From SYIM01 sp039800325 (GTDB taxonomy: Bacteria; Pseudomonadota; Gammaproteobacteria; Burkholderiales; Burkholderiaceae_E), in assembly GCA_039800325.1 (NCBI GenBank), contig JBDLQY010000124.1, positions 1 to 64,000 of the forward strand: DNA of 64,000 nt, in the 5' to 3' direction. Of this stretch, positions 16,920 through 25,906 are shown one piece after another. The translations under genes and the position numbers were made by a program. The notes under the pieces are model-generated. The model searched no databases. It saw nothing but the letters and a program-made list of their open reading frames with translations, and had not been told where the DNA came from. Position 1 is the first letter of the stretch, and every line of letters begins with the position of its first letter.

Positions 16920-16941
16920 GCAATCTGCCTGATGGGTGATG

Positions 16942-17895
16942 TCAGCGGCCGGGTTCGGGTGGCCAGCCCTCGGATTCGATCATTTGCCGCTGACGCGCGA
17001 TGAAATCACCCATCGTGTCAAAGCCGCGCAGCTGGAGCACGGTGCTACGTACCGCGGCCTCGGTGAGCACGGCCAGATTGCGCCCGGCAGCGACCGGTAT
17101 GACGACCTTACGAATGGGAACGCCGAGCACGGACTGGGTGAGCGCCTCAAGGGGTAGGCGCTCATAATCGTTTTCCATGGCGCTGCGTCGGATCAGGTGC
17201 ACGATGAGCTTCAGCTTCATCTTGGGACGCACGGCGGTCTCGCCAAAGATGGCCCGGATATCGAGCAGTCCAAGTCCGCGCACTTCGAGCAGATTACGCA
17301 GCAGTGGGGGGCATCGTCCTTCAACGATATGGGGCGCGATGCGGCTGAAGTCGACCACATCGTCGGCAACCAGACCATGGCCTCGGCTGATCAATTCGAG
17401 GGCCAGTTCACTTTTGCCCAGCCCCGACTCGCCGGAAATGAGCACCCCCATGCCCAGCACATCCATCAGCACCCCATGCATTTGACAGCTCTCGGCCGCT
17501 GCTTTGGCGAGATAGTTGCGCAGACTGTCGATGACCCGCGCAGCCGTTAATCGGCTGGACAACAGAGGCAGGGCCTCGCGCTCGGCCATCTCCATCATCG
17601 CGGCGGGCGCCTCAAGCGATTCAGCGATGATGACCGCGGGCGGATGCCCTGCGACGAGATCGGTCAGGATGGCTTGTTGGCGCTCTGCATCCTGTCGAGA
17701 GAAATACGACAGTTCAGGTTCACCCAGCACATGAACCCGATTGGGATGGATGAGATTCAGGTGTCCGATCAGGTCTGCGGGCTCTGCCCCCGTGTGCGGG
17801 ACGACCGAACGCGATGCGCCCTCAGCGCCGGCCAGCCAGGCAAGGCCCAGCTCTTCTGCGTTGTGCTCGATCAGGGTTCGGACGTCGACCGCCAT
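16942..17895 (-). CDS. hprK: HPr kinase/phosphorylase
   Basis: A 317-residue HprK with the N-terminal domain (LIEHNAEELGLAWLAG, VLGEPELSYF) and the C-terminal kinase. Walker A is GESGLGKSELALELISRGH and the family signature is the segment LEVRGLGLLDIRAIFG. HprK phosphorylates and dephosphorylates a serine of HPr-like phosphocarriers. I chose ATG 17895 (MAVDVRTLIEH); longer in-frame forms begin in unconserved sequence. With PtsN and RapZ it suggests an incomplete, regulatory phosphotransferase system rather than sugar uptake; no HPr or enzyme I gene is in the window. Confidence 0.95.
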   Translation of the reverse strand: MAVDVRTLIEHNAEELGLAWLAGAEGASRSVVPHTGAEPADLIGHLNLIHPNRVHVLGEPELSYFSRQDAERQQAILTDLVAGHPPAVIIAESLEAPAAMMEMAEREALPLLSSRLTAARVIDSLRNYLAKAAAESCQMHGVLMDVLGMGVLISGESGLGKSELALELISRGHGLVADDVVDFSRIAPHIVEGRCPPLLRNLLEVRGLGLLDIRAIFGETAVRPKMKLKLIVHLIRRSAMENDYERLPLEALTQSVLGVPIRKVVIPVAAGRNLAVLTEAAVRSTVLQLRGFDTMGDFIARQRQMIESEGWPPEPGR

Positions 17896-17996
17896 ATCGC
17901 TAGGGTACCTGCTGCGGCAATGAGCGGAAAGCGGATGTGGGTATCCGCCGGTACCTTTAAAAACTCTGGCGAGTCGCTTGACAGTCGAGTGAGGCC

Positions 17997-18467
17997 TCAA
18001 GCCGCCGGGCGGCAGGGCTCCCAGGTGGTAAGAATACTGTGCAGGCGGACGGCATCCGTACAGCTCAGCAGGGTCTCACGAATACCGTCATCGGACAGCA
18101 GTTCGGCCAGCTCGGACAGCAGCTCCAGATGCTCTTCAGTCGCGTTTTCAGGTACCAGCAGAAAGATCAGCAACTGCACGGGCTTGGCGTCAGGCGCATC
18201 GAAGGCAATCGGCTCAGCCAAACGGATGACAGCGGCGCGCGCCTCTTTCAGTCCCTTGATGCGGCCGTGCGGGATGGCAACGCATTCTCCAAGGGCTGTG
18301 GACCCCAGGCGTTCGCGCGCGAAGAGAGAGTCAAAAACTTTCCCTCGCTCGATGCCATAAATATTTTCGAACAGCAGACCGGCCTGTTCGAACAGCCGTT
18401 TTTTGCTGGTAACGGTGGCATCCGCCAAGATAGTGGCGGGCGTGAGCAGGCGGGACAGACGGCTCAT
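17997..18467 (-). CDS. ptsN: Nitrogen-regulatory phosphotransferase EIIA-Ntr
   Basis: A 156-residue EIIA domain of the fructose/mannitol type. The phosphoacceptor is His67 in GECVAIPHGRIKGL, and FLLVPENATEEHLELLSELAELL is typical of the family. EIIA-Ntr is a cytoplasmic regulator that links phosphate flow from a dedicated enzyme I and NPr to potassium and nitrogen control. ATG 18467 is preceded by GAAGGAT-like sequence. It lies 102 bases from the hprK start and follows its own good promoter at 18548-18577. In related bacteria hpf stands between it and rpoN; that gene is missing here. Confidence 0.95.
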   Translation of the reverse strand: MSRLSRLLTPATILADATVTSKKRLFEQAGLLFENIYGIERGKVFDSLFARERLGSTALGECVAIPHGRIKGLKEARAAVIRLAEPIAFDAPDAKPVQLLIFLLVPENATEEHLELLSELAELLSDDGIRETLLSCTDAVRLHSILTTWEPCRPAA

Positions 18468-18547
18468 GAGAAGGATTCCCCGGTAGAGGATTGGTGCGGT
18501 GCACCATATTGCAGCAAACCCAAGCCGGGTATGCAAAGCTGGCGCGG

Positions 18548-18577
18548 ATTATAGTGAGCAAAAATAAATCCGACCAA
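18548..18577 (-). promoter_or_regulatory. Sigma-70-type promoter upstream of ptsN
   Basis: On the minus strand a perfect -10 hexamer TATAAT (18553-18548) follows TTGGTC (18577-18572) with an 18-base spacer. The predicted start would be about 18541, leaving a 5' leader of roughly 75 bases before the ptsN ATG. The element stands in an AT-rich patch in the 170-base gap between rpoN and ptsN. Confidence 0.6.
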
Positions 18578-18637
18578 TTCGTTTTGCGTCGCAACAAACT
18601 GATTTGTGTGTTTCGCGCCACGACGGGCGTTGGCGTT

Positions 18638-20134
18638 CTAAAGTGACTTGCGCTGGGCAACCGGTGGAATTCGCAGCGATTCGCGGTATTTGGCAACCGT
18701 GCGTCGGGCAACGACAATGCCCTGCTCGCCCAGCATGTCGGCCAGCTGACTGTCAGATAAGGGCTTGGCGCCATTCTCAGCACTGACCAGTTGTTTGATC
18801 AGCGCACGAATGGCTGTGCTGGAGGCGGCCCCGCCCGACTCGGTTGCCACGTGGCTGCCGAAAAAGTACTTGAGTTCGAAAATGCCGTGCGGCGTGAGCA
18901 TGAACTTCTGCGTTGTAACCCTTGAAATGGTCGATTCGTGCAGGCTCAGGGTATCGGCGATTTCTCGCAGAACGAGGGGTTTCATGGCTACCGCGCCGTG
19001 TGAAAAAAAGCCGCGCTGACGGTCGACGATGGCCTGCGAGACGCGCAGAATGGTTTCGAAGCGCTGCTGAATGTTTTTGACCAGCCAGCGAGCCTCTTGC
19101 AGCGGCCCGGCCAGATTACCTGCCGCGTCGCGGTTGCCGCGCAGCAGCCCTGCATATAGGCTGTTGACGCGCAATTTGGGCACTACGTCAGCATTTAGGT
19201 TGGCTGTCCAGCCCGCCCGTGTGCGCCGCACTACCACGTCGGGTACCACATAGCTGGGTTCGTCAATGCTGAACCGAGATCCCGGGCGGGGATCAAGCTG
19301 TCGGACGAGACGATGCGCTGCGCGCAGGGCTTCGTCGTCACAGTCCAGCACGCGCTTGAGCCTGACGTAGTCTTTTGCGGCCAGCAGAGCCAGATGCTGA
19401 TCGATGATCGCGCGTGCGCGAAGGATATCGGCCTTGGGATACTGGCGCGGTGAAACCTCATCGATCTGCAGCAACAGGCATTCGCGCAGGTCTCGCGCGC
19501 CCACCCCGGTGGGGTCGAAACTCTGTAGCAGCCTCAAAGCAGCCGTCACTTCACTAAGATCGATTTCCAGACTTTCAGGAAGAGCCTGGTGAAATTCCTC
19601 GATGCTGCAGCTGAGCATGCCGTCCGCGTCAAGCTCGTCAATGAGCAGCTCAACCAGCACGCGGTCGCGACGCGTCAGTGAGGCGCCGGCCAGCTGTGCT
19701 CGCAGATGATCGGACAAGGTGCGGCCATTGGCCGCCAGCTGCGGATACTCGCGCTCTTCGTCATCGTCGGGGCGAGTACGCGAGCCCGAATCAACCGACC
19801 AGTCGCTGGCACCGTCTGCCGTGTCGGCCGCCGCGCTGTCCGTCTCGCCGGCTTCAGCCTCACCGTTAAGCTCTGCCGGCTCGCTGCGCTCTGCGCCGTC
19901 GGGCCCGGGCGATTCGCCAACCGGGCGTGGAGCATCCAGCCCGCCATTGGGTGCGATGCTGACATAGGGTCCCAGCGGATCATCCAGTCGCTCGAGCAAA
20001 GGATTGTCGGCCAGCATTTGCTCAAGCTCCTGATTCAGCTCGAGCGTGGACAGCTGCAGCAATCGTATGGATTGCTGCAGCTGTGGCGTGAGCGCCAGAT
20101 GCTGGCTGAGCTTGAACTGTAGGGCTTGTTTCAT
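18638..20134 (-). CDS. rpoN: RNA polymerase sigma-54 factor
   Basis: A 498-residue RpoN. The activator-responsive N-terminus is QFKLSQHLALTPQLQQSIRLLQLS, followed by an acidic, Ala/Glu/Asp-rich region II (about residues 55-125), the core-binding domain (DPTGVGARDLRECLLLQ), the helix-turn-helix region and the RpoN box ARRTVAKYRESL near the end. It directs transcription from -24/-12 promoters that need an enhancer-binding activator. It lies 39 bases downstream of lptB, the widely conserved order. Confidence 0.97.
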   Translation of the reverse strand: MKQALQFKLSQHLALTPQLQQSIRLLQLSTLELNQELEQMLADNPLLERLDDPLGPYVSIAPNGGLDAPRPVGESPGPDGAERSEPAELNGEAEAGETDSAAADTADGASDWSVDSGSRTRPDDDEEREYPQLAANGRTLSDHLRAQLAGASLTRRDRVLVELLIDELDADGMLSCSIEEFHQALPESLEIDLSEVTAALRLLQSFDPTGVGARDLRECLLLQIDEVSPRQYPKADILRARAIIDQHLALLAAKDYVRLKRVLDCDDEALRAAHRLVRQLDPRPGSRFSIDEPSYVVPDVVVRRTRAGWTANLNADVVPKLRVNSLYAGLLRGNRDAAGNLAGPLQEARWLVKNIQQRFETILRVSQAIVDRQRGFFSHGAVAMKPLVLREIADTLSLHESTISRVTTQKFMLTPHGIFELKYFFGSHVATESGGAASSTAIRALIKQLVSAENGAKPLSDSQLADMLGEQGIVVARRTVAKYRESLRIPPVAQRKSL

Positions 20135-20173
20135 GGCTGATATTCGGACCTTGTGGTCCCGTTTCCGCCAGCC

Positions 20174-20992
20174 CTACATCGAGAAATGTTGTCCGAGGTA
20201 GTACCTGCGGACGTCGGCATTTTGAACGACGTCATCAGGGCGGCCATAAGCAAGAACGGTACCATCCCTAATGATATAGGCACGGTCGCAGATGCCAAGC
20301 GTTTCCCGAACATTGTGGTCTGTGATCAACACTCCGATGCCGCGGTCTTTCAGAAAGCGCACGATGCGTTGAATTTCGAGAACGGCGATAGGATCAACGC
20401 CAGCAAAGGGTTCATCCAGCAGGATGAAGCGGGGCGAGTTAGCCAGCGCCCGGGCGATTTCCACCCGTCGCCTTTCACCGCCCGATAGCGACAGCGCTGT
20501 GTTAGAGCGGATGTGACCGATCTGCAATTCTTCCAATAGCGTTTCCAGGCGTTGCTGAATCGCTGAACGACTGAGCGCCTGTCCTTCAGAATCTGTCTGC
20601 AGCTCAAGCACAGCCAGAATGTTCTCTTCGACGCTGAGCTTACGAAACACAGAGGCTTCCTGCGGCAGATACGACAGCCCCAGTCGCGCACGGCGATGGA
20701 TGGGCAGATGACCGATCGGGCGACCGTCCAGTTCAATGGTGCCGCCATCGCAGGCAACCAGTCCCACGATCATGTAAAAGCAGGTGGTTTTACCGGCTCC
20801 GTTGGGACCCAGCAGTCCGACCACCTGGCCGCTGCTGACGTCAACCGATACGTCCTTGACGACGGTTCGGCCGTGATAGGCCTTCATCAGGTGGTTGGCC
20901 ACGAGTTGACTGGGGCCTGCGCCCTCAGCCATCGAAGCGTCAACTGTAGCGGCCTTGAGTAGGGGGCGGGCGGCCGCGACGGGGTCGCTCAT
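20174..20992 (-). CDS. lptB: LPS export ABC transporter ATPase LptB
   Basis: A 272-residue ATPase that powers lipopolysaccharide extraction by LptFG. Walker A is GPNGAGKTTCF, the signature motif is LSGGERRRVEIARAL, Walker B is FILLDEPFAGVDP, and LGLSYLPQEASVFRKLSVEENI is highly specific to LptB. The first 32 residues are an extension relative to the usual start near LVANHLMKAYHGR, so initiation at a later codon is possible. The gene overlaps lptA by 4 bases. Confidence 0.97.
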   Translation of the reverse strand: MSDPVAAARPLLKAATVDASMAEGAGPSQLVANHLMKAYHGRTVVKDVSVDVSSGQVVGLLGPNGAGKTTCFYMIVGLVACDGGTIELDGRPIGHLPIHRRARLGLSYLPQEASVFRKLSVEENILAVLELQTDSEGQALSRSAIQQRLETLLEELQIGHIRSNTALSLSGGERRRVEIARALANSPRFILLDEPFAGVDPIAVLEIQRIVRFLKDRGIGVLITDHNVRETLGICDRAYIIRDGTVLAYGRPDDVVQNADVRRYYLGQHFSM

Positions 20993-21630
20993 CGGCGGGC
21001 ACCCGAGGCGGGCGAAAGAGAGTCGGCTGGTTTGAGAGGGGTTGCCGGCTGCGCGGCAGGGGCTGTTGGCTGAGCAGGCGGATTTTTGCTGCGCGGCTGC
21101 ATCGTGAGTCTGACACGACCGCTGCCGCTGCGCTCAGCACCATCAACGGTATAAAACTCGGTCTCGCCTCGATAAATGATCAGTGCCCCATGCACTTCAT
21201 CCATCAGCTTGTCCTGCTCAAGGCGGCGCAACACAGCCTGCTGGCGCAAGGTGAGCACATCGGCCTTGCCGTCATAGTCGATGGTTAGACCTTCACCCTC
21301 AATAAACTGTTCAACGTCATCGCGCTTGTCGTTGTTATCCCGTTTTTGGCGGAAGGTTGCAGGCCTGCCAGTGGCTACACCGTACTGAAAGCCCTCGGCA
21401 TCCTCGCGCAGTACCAGTCGGTCGGCGCGAATGACCAGCGTTCCCTGGACCAGCACCACGCGTCCGATGAAGGTGCTGACCAGGCGCGTGTCGTCATGTT
21501 CCATGCGATCAGATTCGACATTGATCGGCTTGTCCCGGTCAGCCTTCTCGGCCAACGAGGGCATGGAAACGACCAGCAGCAAGGCTGCCAGTCCCAGGCT
21601 GATAAGCGGATATGTGCGGCGTGTGGGCAT
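20989..21630 (-). CDS. lptA: LPS transport periplasmic protein LptA
   Basis: A 213-residue exported protein: signal peptide ending in SMPSLAEK, then the OstA/LptA beta-jellyroll (PINVESDRMEHDD, STFIGRVVLVQGTLVIRADR, QFIEGEGLTIDYDGKADVLTLRQQAVLRR). LptA bridges LptC in the inner membrane and LptD in the outer membrane. The C-terminal 45 residues are Pro/Ala-rich, beyond the folded domain. Overlap with lptB and 12-base spacing from lptC imply one operon. Confidence 0.94.
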   Translation of the reverse strand: MPTRRTYPLISLGLAALLLVVSMPSLAEKADRDKPINVESDRMEHDDTRLVSTFIGRVVLVQGTLVIRADRLVLREDAEGFQYGVATGRPATFRQKRDNNDKRDDVEQFIEGEGLTIDYDGKADVLTLRQQAVLRRLEQDKLMDEVHGALIIYRGETEFYTVDGAERSGSGRVRLTMQPRSKNPPAQPTAPAAQPATPLKPADSLSPASGARR

Positions 21631-21642
21631 GGGCGCGGAGCT

Positions 21643-22239
21643 TTAGCGGTTGCGCGCCGGCGGTTGGAAGGTGCCGCGGACGTCGGACTCAACCAACAGG
21701 GTGCGGGCGGGATTATTGAATTGCATGCCCACCCCGGTCAAGACGGACCTATCGCGTAGAACGGTAACCGGCCTGTCGGTACGGGCAATTTCCTGTTCGG
21801 AATCAAGCACAGCGTACTCGGTGAGGATGGTTATCGCGGGGCTTTCGGGGCTGGCCGCACGGTCAAGGCGTACGCTGCCTTCAAGAATGGTGGTCTGGCC
21901 GGCCGCGTCAGATTCGCCCCGGTCAGCGCGAATGATGACCTCAGGCTGGGTTGTATCCAGGCTGACAATGACCGGCTGCACGTAGGTGCTTGAGCCGTCA
22001 TCGCGGTAATGAACCACCCTTTGAGCGGCCAGCCTGAAGACCGGTCCACCCTGCTGGTTCAACCGGGTCAGCACCACGCCTTCTGCGTATGAGTCAGCCT
22101 CATGGCCGACTCTGGGTGCGGCAGTTTGGCCACCAAGCCGGTGTGACAGTTCTGACAGGTAGTAGGTGCTGGCGGCCAGTGCGAGCAGCAAGACCACTGA
22201 GAGGCTGGCTGCCAGACGTTCGCGAAGCCTCGCGCTCAT
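21643..22239 (-). CDS. lptC: LPS export protein LptC
   Basis: A 198-residue bitopic inner-membrane protein with one N-terminal transmembrane segment (about residues 7-30) and a periplasmic jellyroll domain. YAEGVVLTRLNQQGGPVFRLAAQRVVHYRDD is typical of LptC. It passes LPS from LptBFG to LptA. The start overlaps the end of kdsC by 4 bases. Confidence 0.92.
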   Translation of the reverse strand: MSARLRERLAASLSVVLLLALAASTYYLSELSHRLGGQTAAPRVGHEADSYAEGVVLTRLNQQGGPVFRLAAQRVVHYRDDGSSTYVQPVIVSLDTTQPEVIIRADRGESDAAGQTTILEGSVRLDRAASPESPAITILTEYAVLDSEQEIARTDRPVTVLRDRSVLTGVGMQFNNPARTLLVESDVRGTFQPPARNR

Positions 22240-22799
22240 CGGCTGACCTCACCCGCAGATCGCAAACGCTGGGCGAGTGCGGCTGCCCGCAGTCCCTTGG
22301 CGATCAGCACGAACTCGGCCAGCTCACGTGCGGCGCCATGACCGGCCGAAAGGCCCGACACCCAGTGCGCGCGGGCACGAACCTCAGGGTCGGCATCGGC
22401 GGGTGCCGCGGCAAAGCCAGCCGCTTGCATGGCCGCAAGATCGGGCCAGTCATCGCCCATGAAACCGCATTGCGCGGGTGTGAGTCCTTTCTGGGCTGCC
22501 AGCTCGGCCAGTGCCGCGCCCTTGTCGTGCGCGCCCTGCACGACGTGGACGATTTTCAGCTCGGCTGCCCGATGCTCGACGATTGCTGAGCGCCGGGCCG
22601 TGATAATAGCCAGCACGATGCCGGCCTCGCGCAGCAGGCTCAGACCGAGTCCGTCGCGCACGCTGAATGATTTGACTGCTTCGCCTTGGGGTCCGATCAG
22701 AATGCGGCCGTCGGTGAGTGTGCCATCGACGTCGAAGGCCATCAGAGAGATGGCGGCGGCACGGGCGCGGGCGTCGATAGTTGGGGTGCGCGAAGTCAC
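22236..22799 (-). CDS. kdsC: 3-deoxy-D-manno-octulosonate 8-phosphate phosphatase
   Basis: A 187-residue C0-type HAD phosphatase of Kdo synthesis. The nucleophile motif is MAFDVDGTLTDGRI, motif II/III residues are in TARRSAIVEHRAAEL, and MGDDWPDLAAMQAAG is the acidic motif. It releases phosphate from Kdo 8-phosphate to give Kdo for LPS inner core. It lies one base from kdsD and overlaps lptC, a classic kdsD-kdsC-lptC-lptA-lptB order. Confidence 0.96.
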   Translation of the reverse strand: MTSRTPTIDARARAAAISLMAFDVDGTLTDGRILIGPQGEAVKSFSVRDGLGLSLLREAGIVLAIITARRSAIVEHRAAELKIVHVVQGAHDKGAALAELAAQKGLTPAQCGFMGDDWPDLAAMQAAGFAAAPADADPEVRARAHWVSGLSAGHGAARELAEFVLIAKGLRAAALAQRLRSAGEVSR

Positions 22800-23783
22800 T
22801 TAAACCACTTTCGCGTTGAGCAGATCATGGATATGCATGGCACCGCTCAGCCGGTGCTCATCGGACGTGACGAGCAGCACGCTGACTCGTCGCTCCTCCA
22901 TAAGGCGCACCGCCTCTACAGCCAGTGCCCGTTCATGAATCGTGAGCGGCGTTCGGGTCATGGCCTGATGAACGCTCAGGTTATGGATATCTTCGCCTCG
23001 TTCAAACACGCGACGCAGATCGCCGTCGGTAAAGATACCCACCAGGGCCCCGCGGGCGTCTTCCACCGCCGTCATGCCCATGCGTCGGCGCGTGATCTCG
23101 AGAACGGCGGCGCTCAGAGGCGCATCGTCGGTGACAATCGGAAGGGCTTCGCGTGGGCGCATCACGTCGCAGACCAGGGTCAGCAGTTTGCGACCCAGGG
23201 CGCCGCCTGGGTGCGAGCGTGCGAAATCCTGTGGCCCGAAGCCGCGTGCCTCCAGCAGTGCGACGGCCAGGGCATCACCCAGGGCAAGTGCCGCCGTGGT
23301 GCTGGCGGTGGGTGCTAGATTGAGCGGACAGGCTTCGTGCGCAACCCCTGCGTCAAGGTGCGCATCCGCCAGTAGGGCTAGTGGTGACTTCGCATCGCCC
23401 GTCATAGCGACCAGTGGTGAGCCCAGGCGTTTGATCAGCGGCACGATTCGCATCAGCTCTTCGGTGGCACCCGAATTCGACAGCGCAACAAAAACGTCGG
23501 CCGAGGTCACCATGCCGAGATCGCCGTGACTGGCCTCGGCAGGGTGCAGGAAGAACGCTGGTGTGCCAGTCGATGACAGGGTGGCGGCGATTTTGCTGGC
23601 AATATGACCAGACTTGCCTATGCCACTGACAATGACGCGGCCCCGGCATGCGAGAATGATCTCGCAGGCACGCACGAATTCAGTGCCGATGCGTTCGGCA
23701 AGCCTGGAAACCGCCTCAGCTTCGATTTTCAGCGCTTGCAGCGCACATGCAATCAGTCGGTCTGCGCGGGTGTCAGGGTTCAT
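22800..23783 (-). CDS. kdsD: Arabinose-5-phosphate isomerase KdsD
   Basis: A 327-residue enzyme that makes D-arabinose 5-phosphate from ribulose 5-phosphate for Kdo synthesis. The SIS domain (GRVIVSGIGKSGHIASKIAATLSSTGTP, SHGDLGMVTSADVFVALSNSG) is followed by two CBS motifs (VMRPREALPIVTDD and HQAMTRTPLTIHERALAVEA). ATG 23783 starts MNPDTRADRLIACAL, which matches the family; an upstream extension has no conserved character and would run into the antiporter promoter region. Confidence 0.96.
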   Translation of the reverse strand: MNPDTRADRLIACALQALKIEAEAVSRLAERIGTEFVRACEIILACRGRVIVSGIGKSGHIASKIAATLSSTGTPAFFLHPAEASHGDLGMVTSADVFVALSNSGATEELMRIVPLIKRLGSPLVAMTGDAKSPLALLADAHLDAGVAHEACPLNLAPTASTTAALALGDALAVALLEARGFGPQDFARSHPGGALGRKLLTLVCDVMRPREALPIVTDDAPLSAAVLEITRRRMGMTAVEDARGALVGIFTDGDLRRVFERGEDIHNLSVHQAMTRTPLTIHERALAVEAVRLMEERRVSVLLVTSDEHRLSGAMHIHDLLNAKVV

Positions 23784-23865
23784 GGCCGGTTGCTTGCATG
23801 AGTCATAGGCGCCCGGCAGCAGGCGCCTCGCCTTTTGAATCACGTTTTCGAAACGCCCCGAGTAT

Positions 23866-25905
23866 ATGCTTTCAGGCCTAGAGCTCGCACTGATTCTGCT
23901 CGGTGCCGCTACCGTCATCGTCGTGTTGCTACGCCGCTTCGGCGTGCCGCCCATCATCGCCTACCTCGCGGTGGGTGCCCTGCTGGGCCCTCACGCGGCG
24001 GGCTTTGCCGCCGAGAGCGAGTCGCTGGAGGCTGCGGCTGAACTCGGCGTCGTGTTCCTGATGTTCTCGCTCGGGCTTGAGTTCAAGCTTGGCAAGCTGG
24101 TCGCCATGCGACGTTTTGTCCTCGGGCTGGGCGGCGCTCAGGTGGCGAGCACCGGGCTGCTGCTGATGGGAGGGCTTCTGCTGCTGCCGGCAGGCTGGGC
24201 ACACTGGCTGATCCCGGGGCTTGATTGGCGGGTGGCGCTGGTGGTGGGGTTCGCTCTGGCCATGTCGTCGACAGCCCTGGTGACCAAGTTACTGGCCGAA
24301 CGCGGCGAACTTGAGTCTCCGCACGGTCAAAGAGCCTTCAGCGTTCTGCTCTTTCAGGATCTTGCCGTGATCCCGCTGCTCATCGTGGTGCCGGCACTGG
24401 CGGGGGACACCGATGATCTGGCCGCCAATCTTATGCTGGCGCTGCTCAAGGCGGCCCTGACGCTCTTGCTGCTGTTGCGCTTCGGTCCGCGCCTGATGCG
24501 TCGATGGTTTTCCACCGTGGCGCAGCAGCGCTCGCATGAACTGTTCACGCTTAATGTGCTGCTGGCGACGTTGCTCTTCGCCTGGTTCACCCGGCAGGTG
24601 GGTCTGTCCATGGAGCTTGGAGCTTTTGTCGCGGGAATGCTCATTGCCGAGACCGAGTTCCGCTACCAGGTTGAGGAAGACATCAAGCCCTTTCGCGATG
24701 TCCTCCTGGGACTTTTTTTCGTCACGATAGGCATGCGCCTTGACCCAGGTGTGATCCTGTCTGACTGGCCGAAACTGGTCTTGCTGGTGCTGGTCACGCT
24801 CGCCATCAAGATGGGGCTGGTGCTTTCGATCTGCCGGGCGCTGGGTGATGACGCCGCGGTGGCTGTGCGCACGGGTGTGTGGCTTTCACAAACCGGTGAG
24901 TTCGCCTTCGTGTTGTTTGCGCAGGCTCTGGCGGTGGGTGTTCTGGGCCACGAAGCCGCCCAGCTCTTGCTGGCCGCAGTGCTGCTGTCCATGGTGGTAA
25001 GCCCGATACTGCTCGCACAGGCGCAGCGCCTAACCCGACTTTTAGCGGGTCAGCAGGACTGGATGCAGCGGTCGCTGGAGCTCCAGCAGATAGCCAGCCG
25101 CAGCCTTATCAGGCGCGGCCATGTGATTCTGTGTGGCTTCGGCCGCTGCGGACAAAGCCTTGCTCATGTGCTCGAGTTGGAAAAAGTAAGCTATGTGGCG
25201 CTGGACACGGATCCAGATCGTGTTCGAGAGGCAGCGGGCGCTGGCGAGGATGTGGTGTTCGGTGACGGTGCGCGCCGTGAGGTTCTGCTGGCCGCGGGTC
25301 TTCATCGCGCCCGCGCCCTGGTGATTACCTTTGACGATGTTCCTCAGGCTATACGGGTACTTGCTCGGGTGCGCGAGCTCGCGCCGCAGTTGCCGGTCAT
25401 TGTGCGCACCTCCAATGACGCAGCAATCGACCGGCTTCGGGAAGCGGGGGCTACCGAGGTGGTTCCTGAAATTGTCGAAGGCAGCCTCACCATCGCGTCC
25501 CATGCCATGGGTCTGGCGGGCGTTTCGGCAGGGCGTATCCGACGCCGGCTGCGCGCGATCCGGGCCGACCGTTACGCGCTCTTGCAAGGGTTTTTTCATG
25601 GCGTCGACGACCGTGATGTCGATATGATCGAAGAGGATCACGTTCATCTTCAGGCAGTTCCGATTCCCGCTGGCGCAGCATCGCTTGGACGCACGCTTGA
25701 AGACGTTCTGGCGCTCGATGTACGGGTGTCAGCGCTGGTTCGGCGCAGCCGGCGGCTGACCAATCCGGATGCCCAGACGGCCATCGAAGCGGGCGACGTC
25801 CTGGTTCTCGCCGGACTGCCTGATCGGCTTGCTGTGGCCGAGGAATGGCTTCTTGCCCGGGCGCCAGGCCATGGCAATCCGGCTACCTCAGGGGTTCGCG
25901 AGTAA
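23866..25905 (+). CDS. CPA2-family cation:proton antiporter with RCK domain (KefB/YbaL-like)
   Basis: A 679-residue inner-membrane protein. About twelve hydrophobic segments fill residues 1-390 and carry the CPA2 motifs (LEFKLGKLVAMRRFVLG, LSMELGAFVAGMLIAETEF). A cytoplasmic RCK/TrkA-N domain follows with the Rossmann motif ILCGFGRCGQSLAHVLE, and a TrkA-C domain ends the protein (EDVLALDVRVSALVRRSRR). It most likely exchanges K+ or Na+ for H+; glutathione gating as in KefB/C cannot be judged. It is divergent from kdsD across 82 bases. One base separates its stop codon from mlaF. Confidence 0.9.
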   Translation: MLSGLELALILLGAATVIVVLLRRFGVPPIIAYLAVGALLGPHAAGFAAESESLEAAAELGVVFLMFSLGLEFKLGKLVAMRRFVLGLGGAQVASTGLLLMGGLLLLPAGWAHWLIPGLDWRVALVVGFALAMSSTALVTKLLAERGELESPHGQRAFSVLLFQDLAVIPLLIVVPALAGDTDDLAANLMLALLKAALTLLLLLRFGPRLMRRWFSTVAQQRSHELFTLNVLLATLLFAWFTRQVGLSMELGAFVAGMLIAETEFRYQVEEDIKPFRDVLLGLFFVTIGMRLDPGVILSDWPKLVLLVLVTLAIKMGLVLSICRALGDDAAVAVRTGVWLSQTGEFAFVLFAQALAVGVLGHEAAQLLLAAVLLSMVVSPILLAQAQRLTRLLAGQQDWMQRSLELQQIASRSLIRRGHVILCGFGRCGQSLAHVLELEKVSYVALDTDPDRVREAAGAGEDVVFGDGARREVLLAAGLHRARALVITFDDVPQAIRVLARVRELAPQLPVIVRTSNDAAIDRLREAGATEVVPEIVEGSLTIASHAMGLAGVSAGRIRRRLRAIRADRYALLQGFFHGVDDRDVDMIEEDHVHLQAVPIPAGAASLGRTLEDVLALDVRVSALVRRSRRLTNPDAQTAIEAGDVLVLAGLPDRLAVAEEWLLARAPGHGNPATSGVRE

Positions 25906-25906
25906 A

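Noticed and set aside
20135..20173. hpf relocated between lptB and rpoN
   Set aside because: The gap is 39 bases, too short for any hpf gene.
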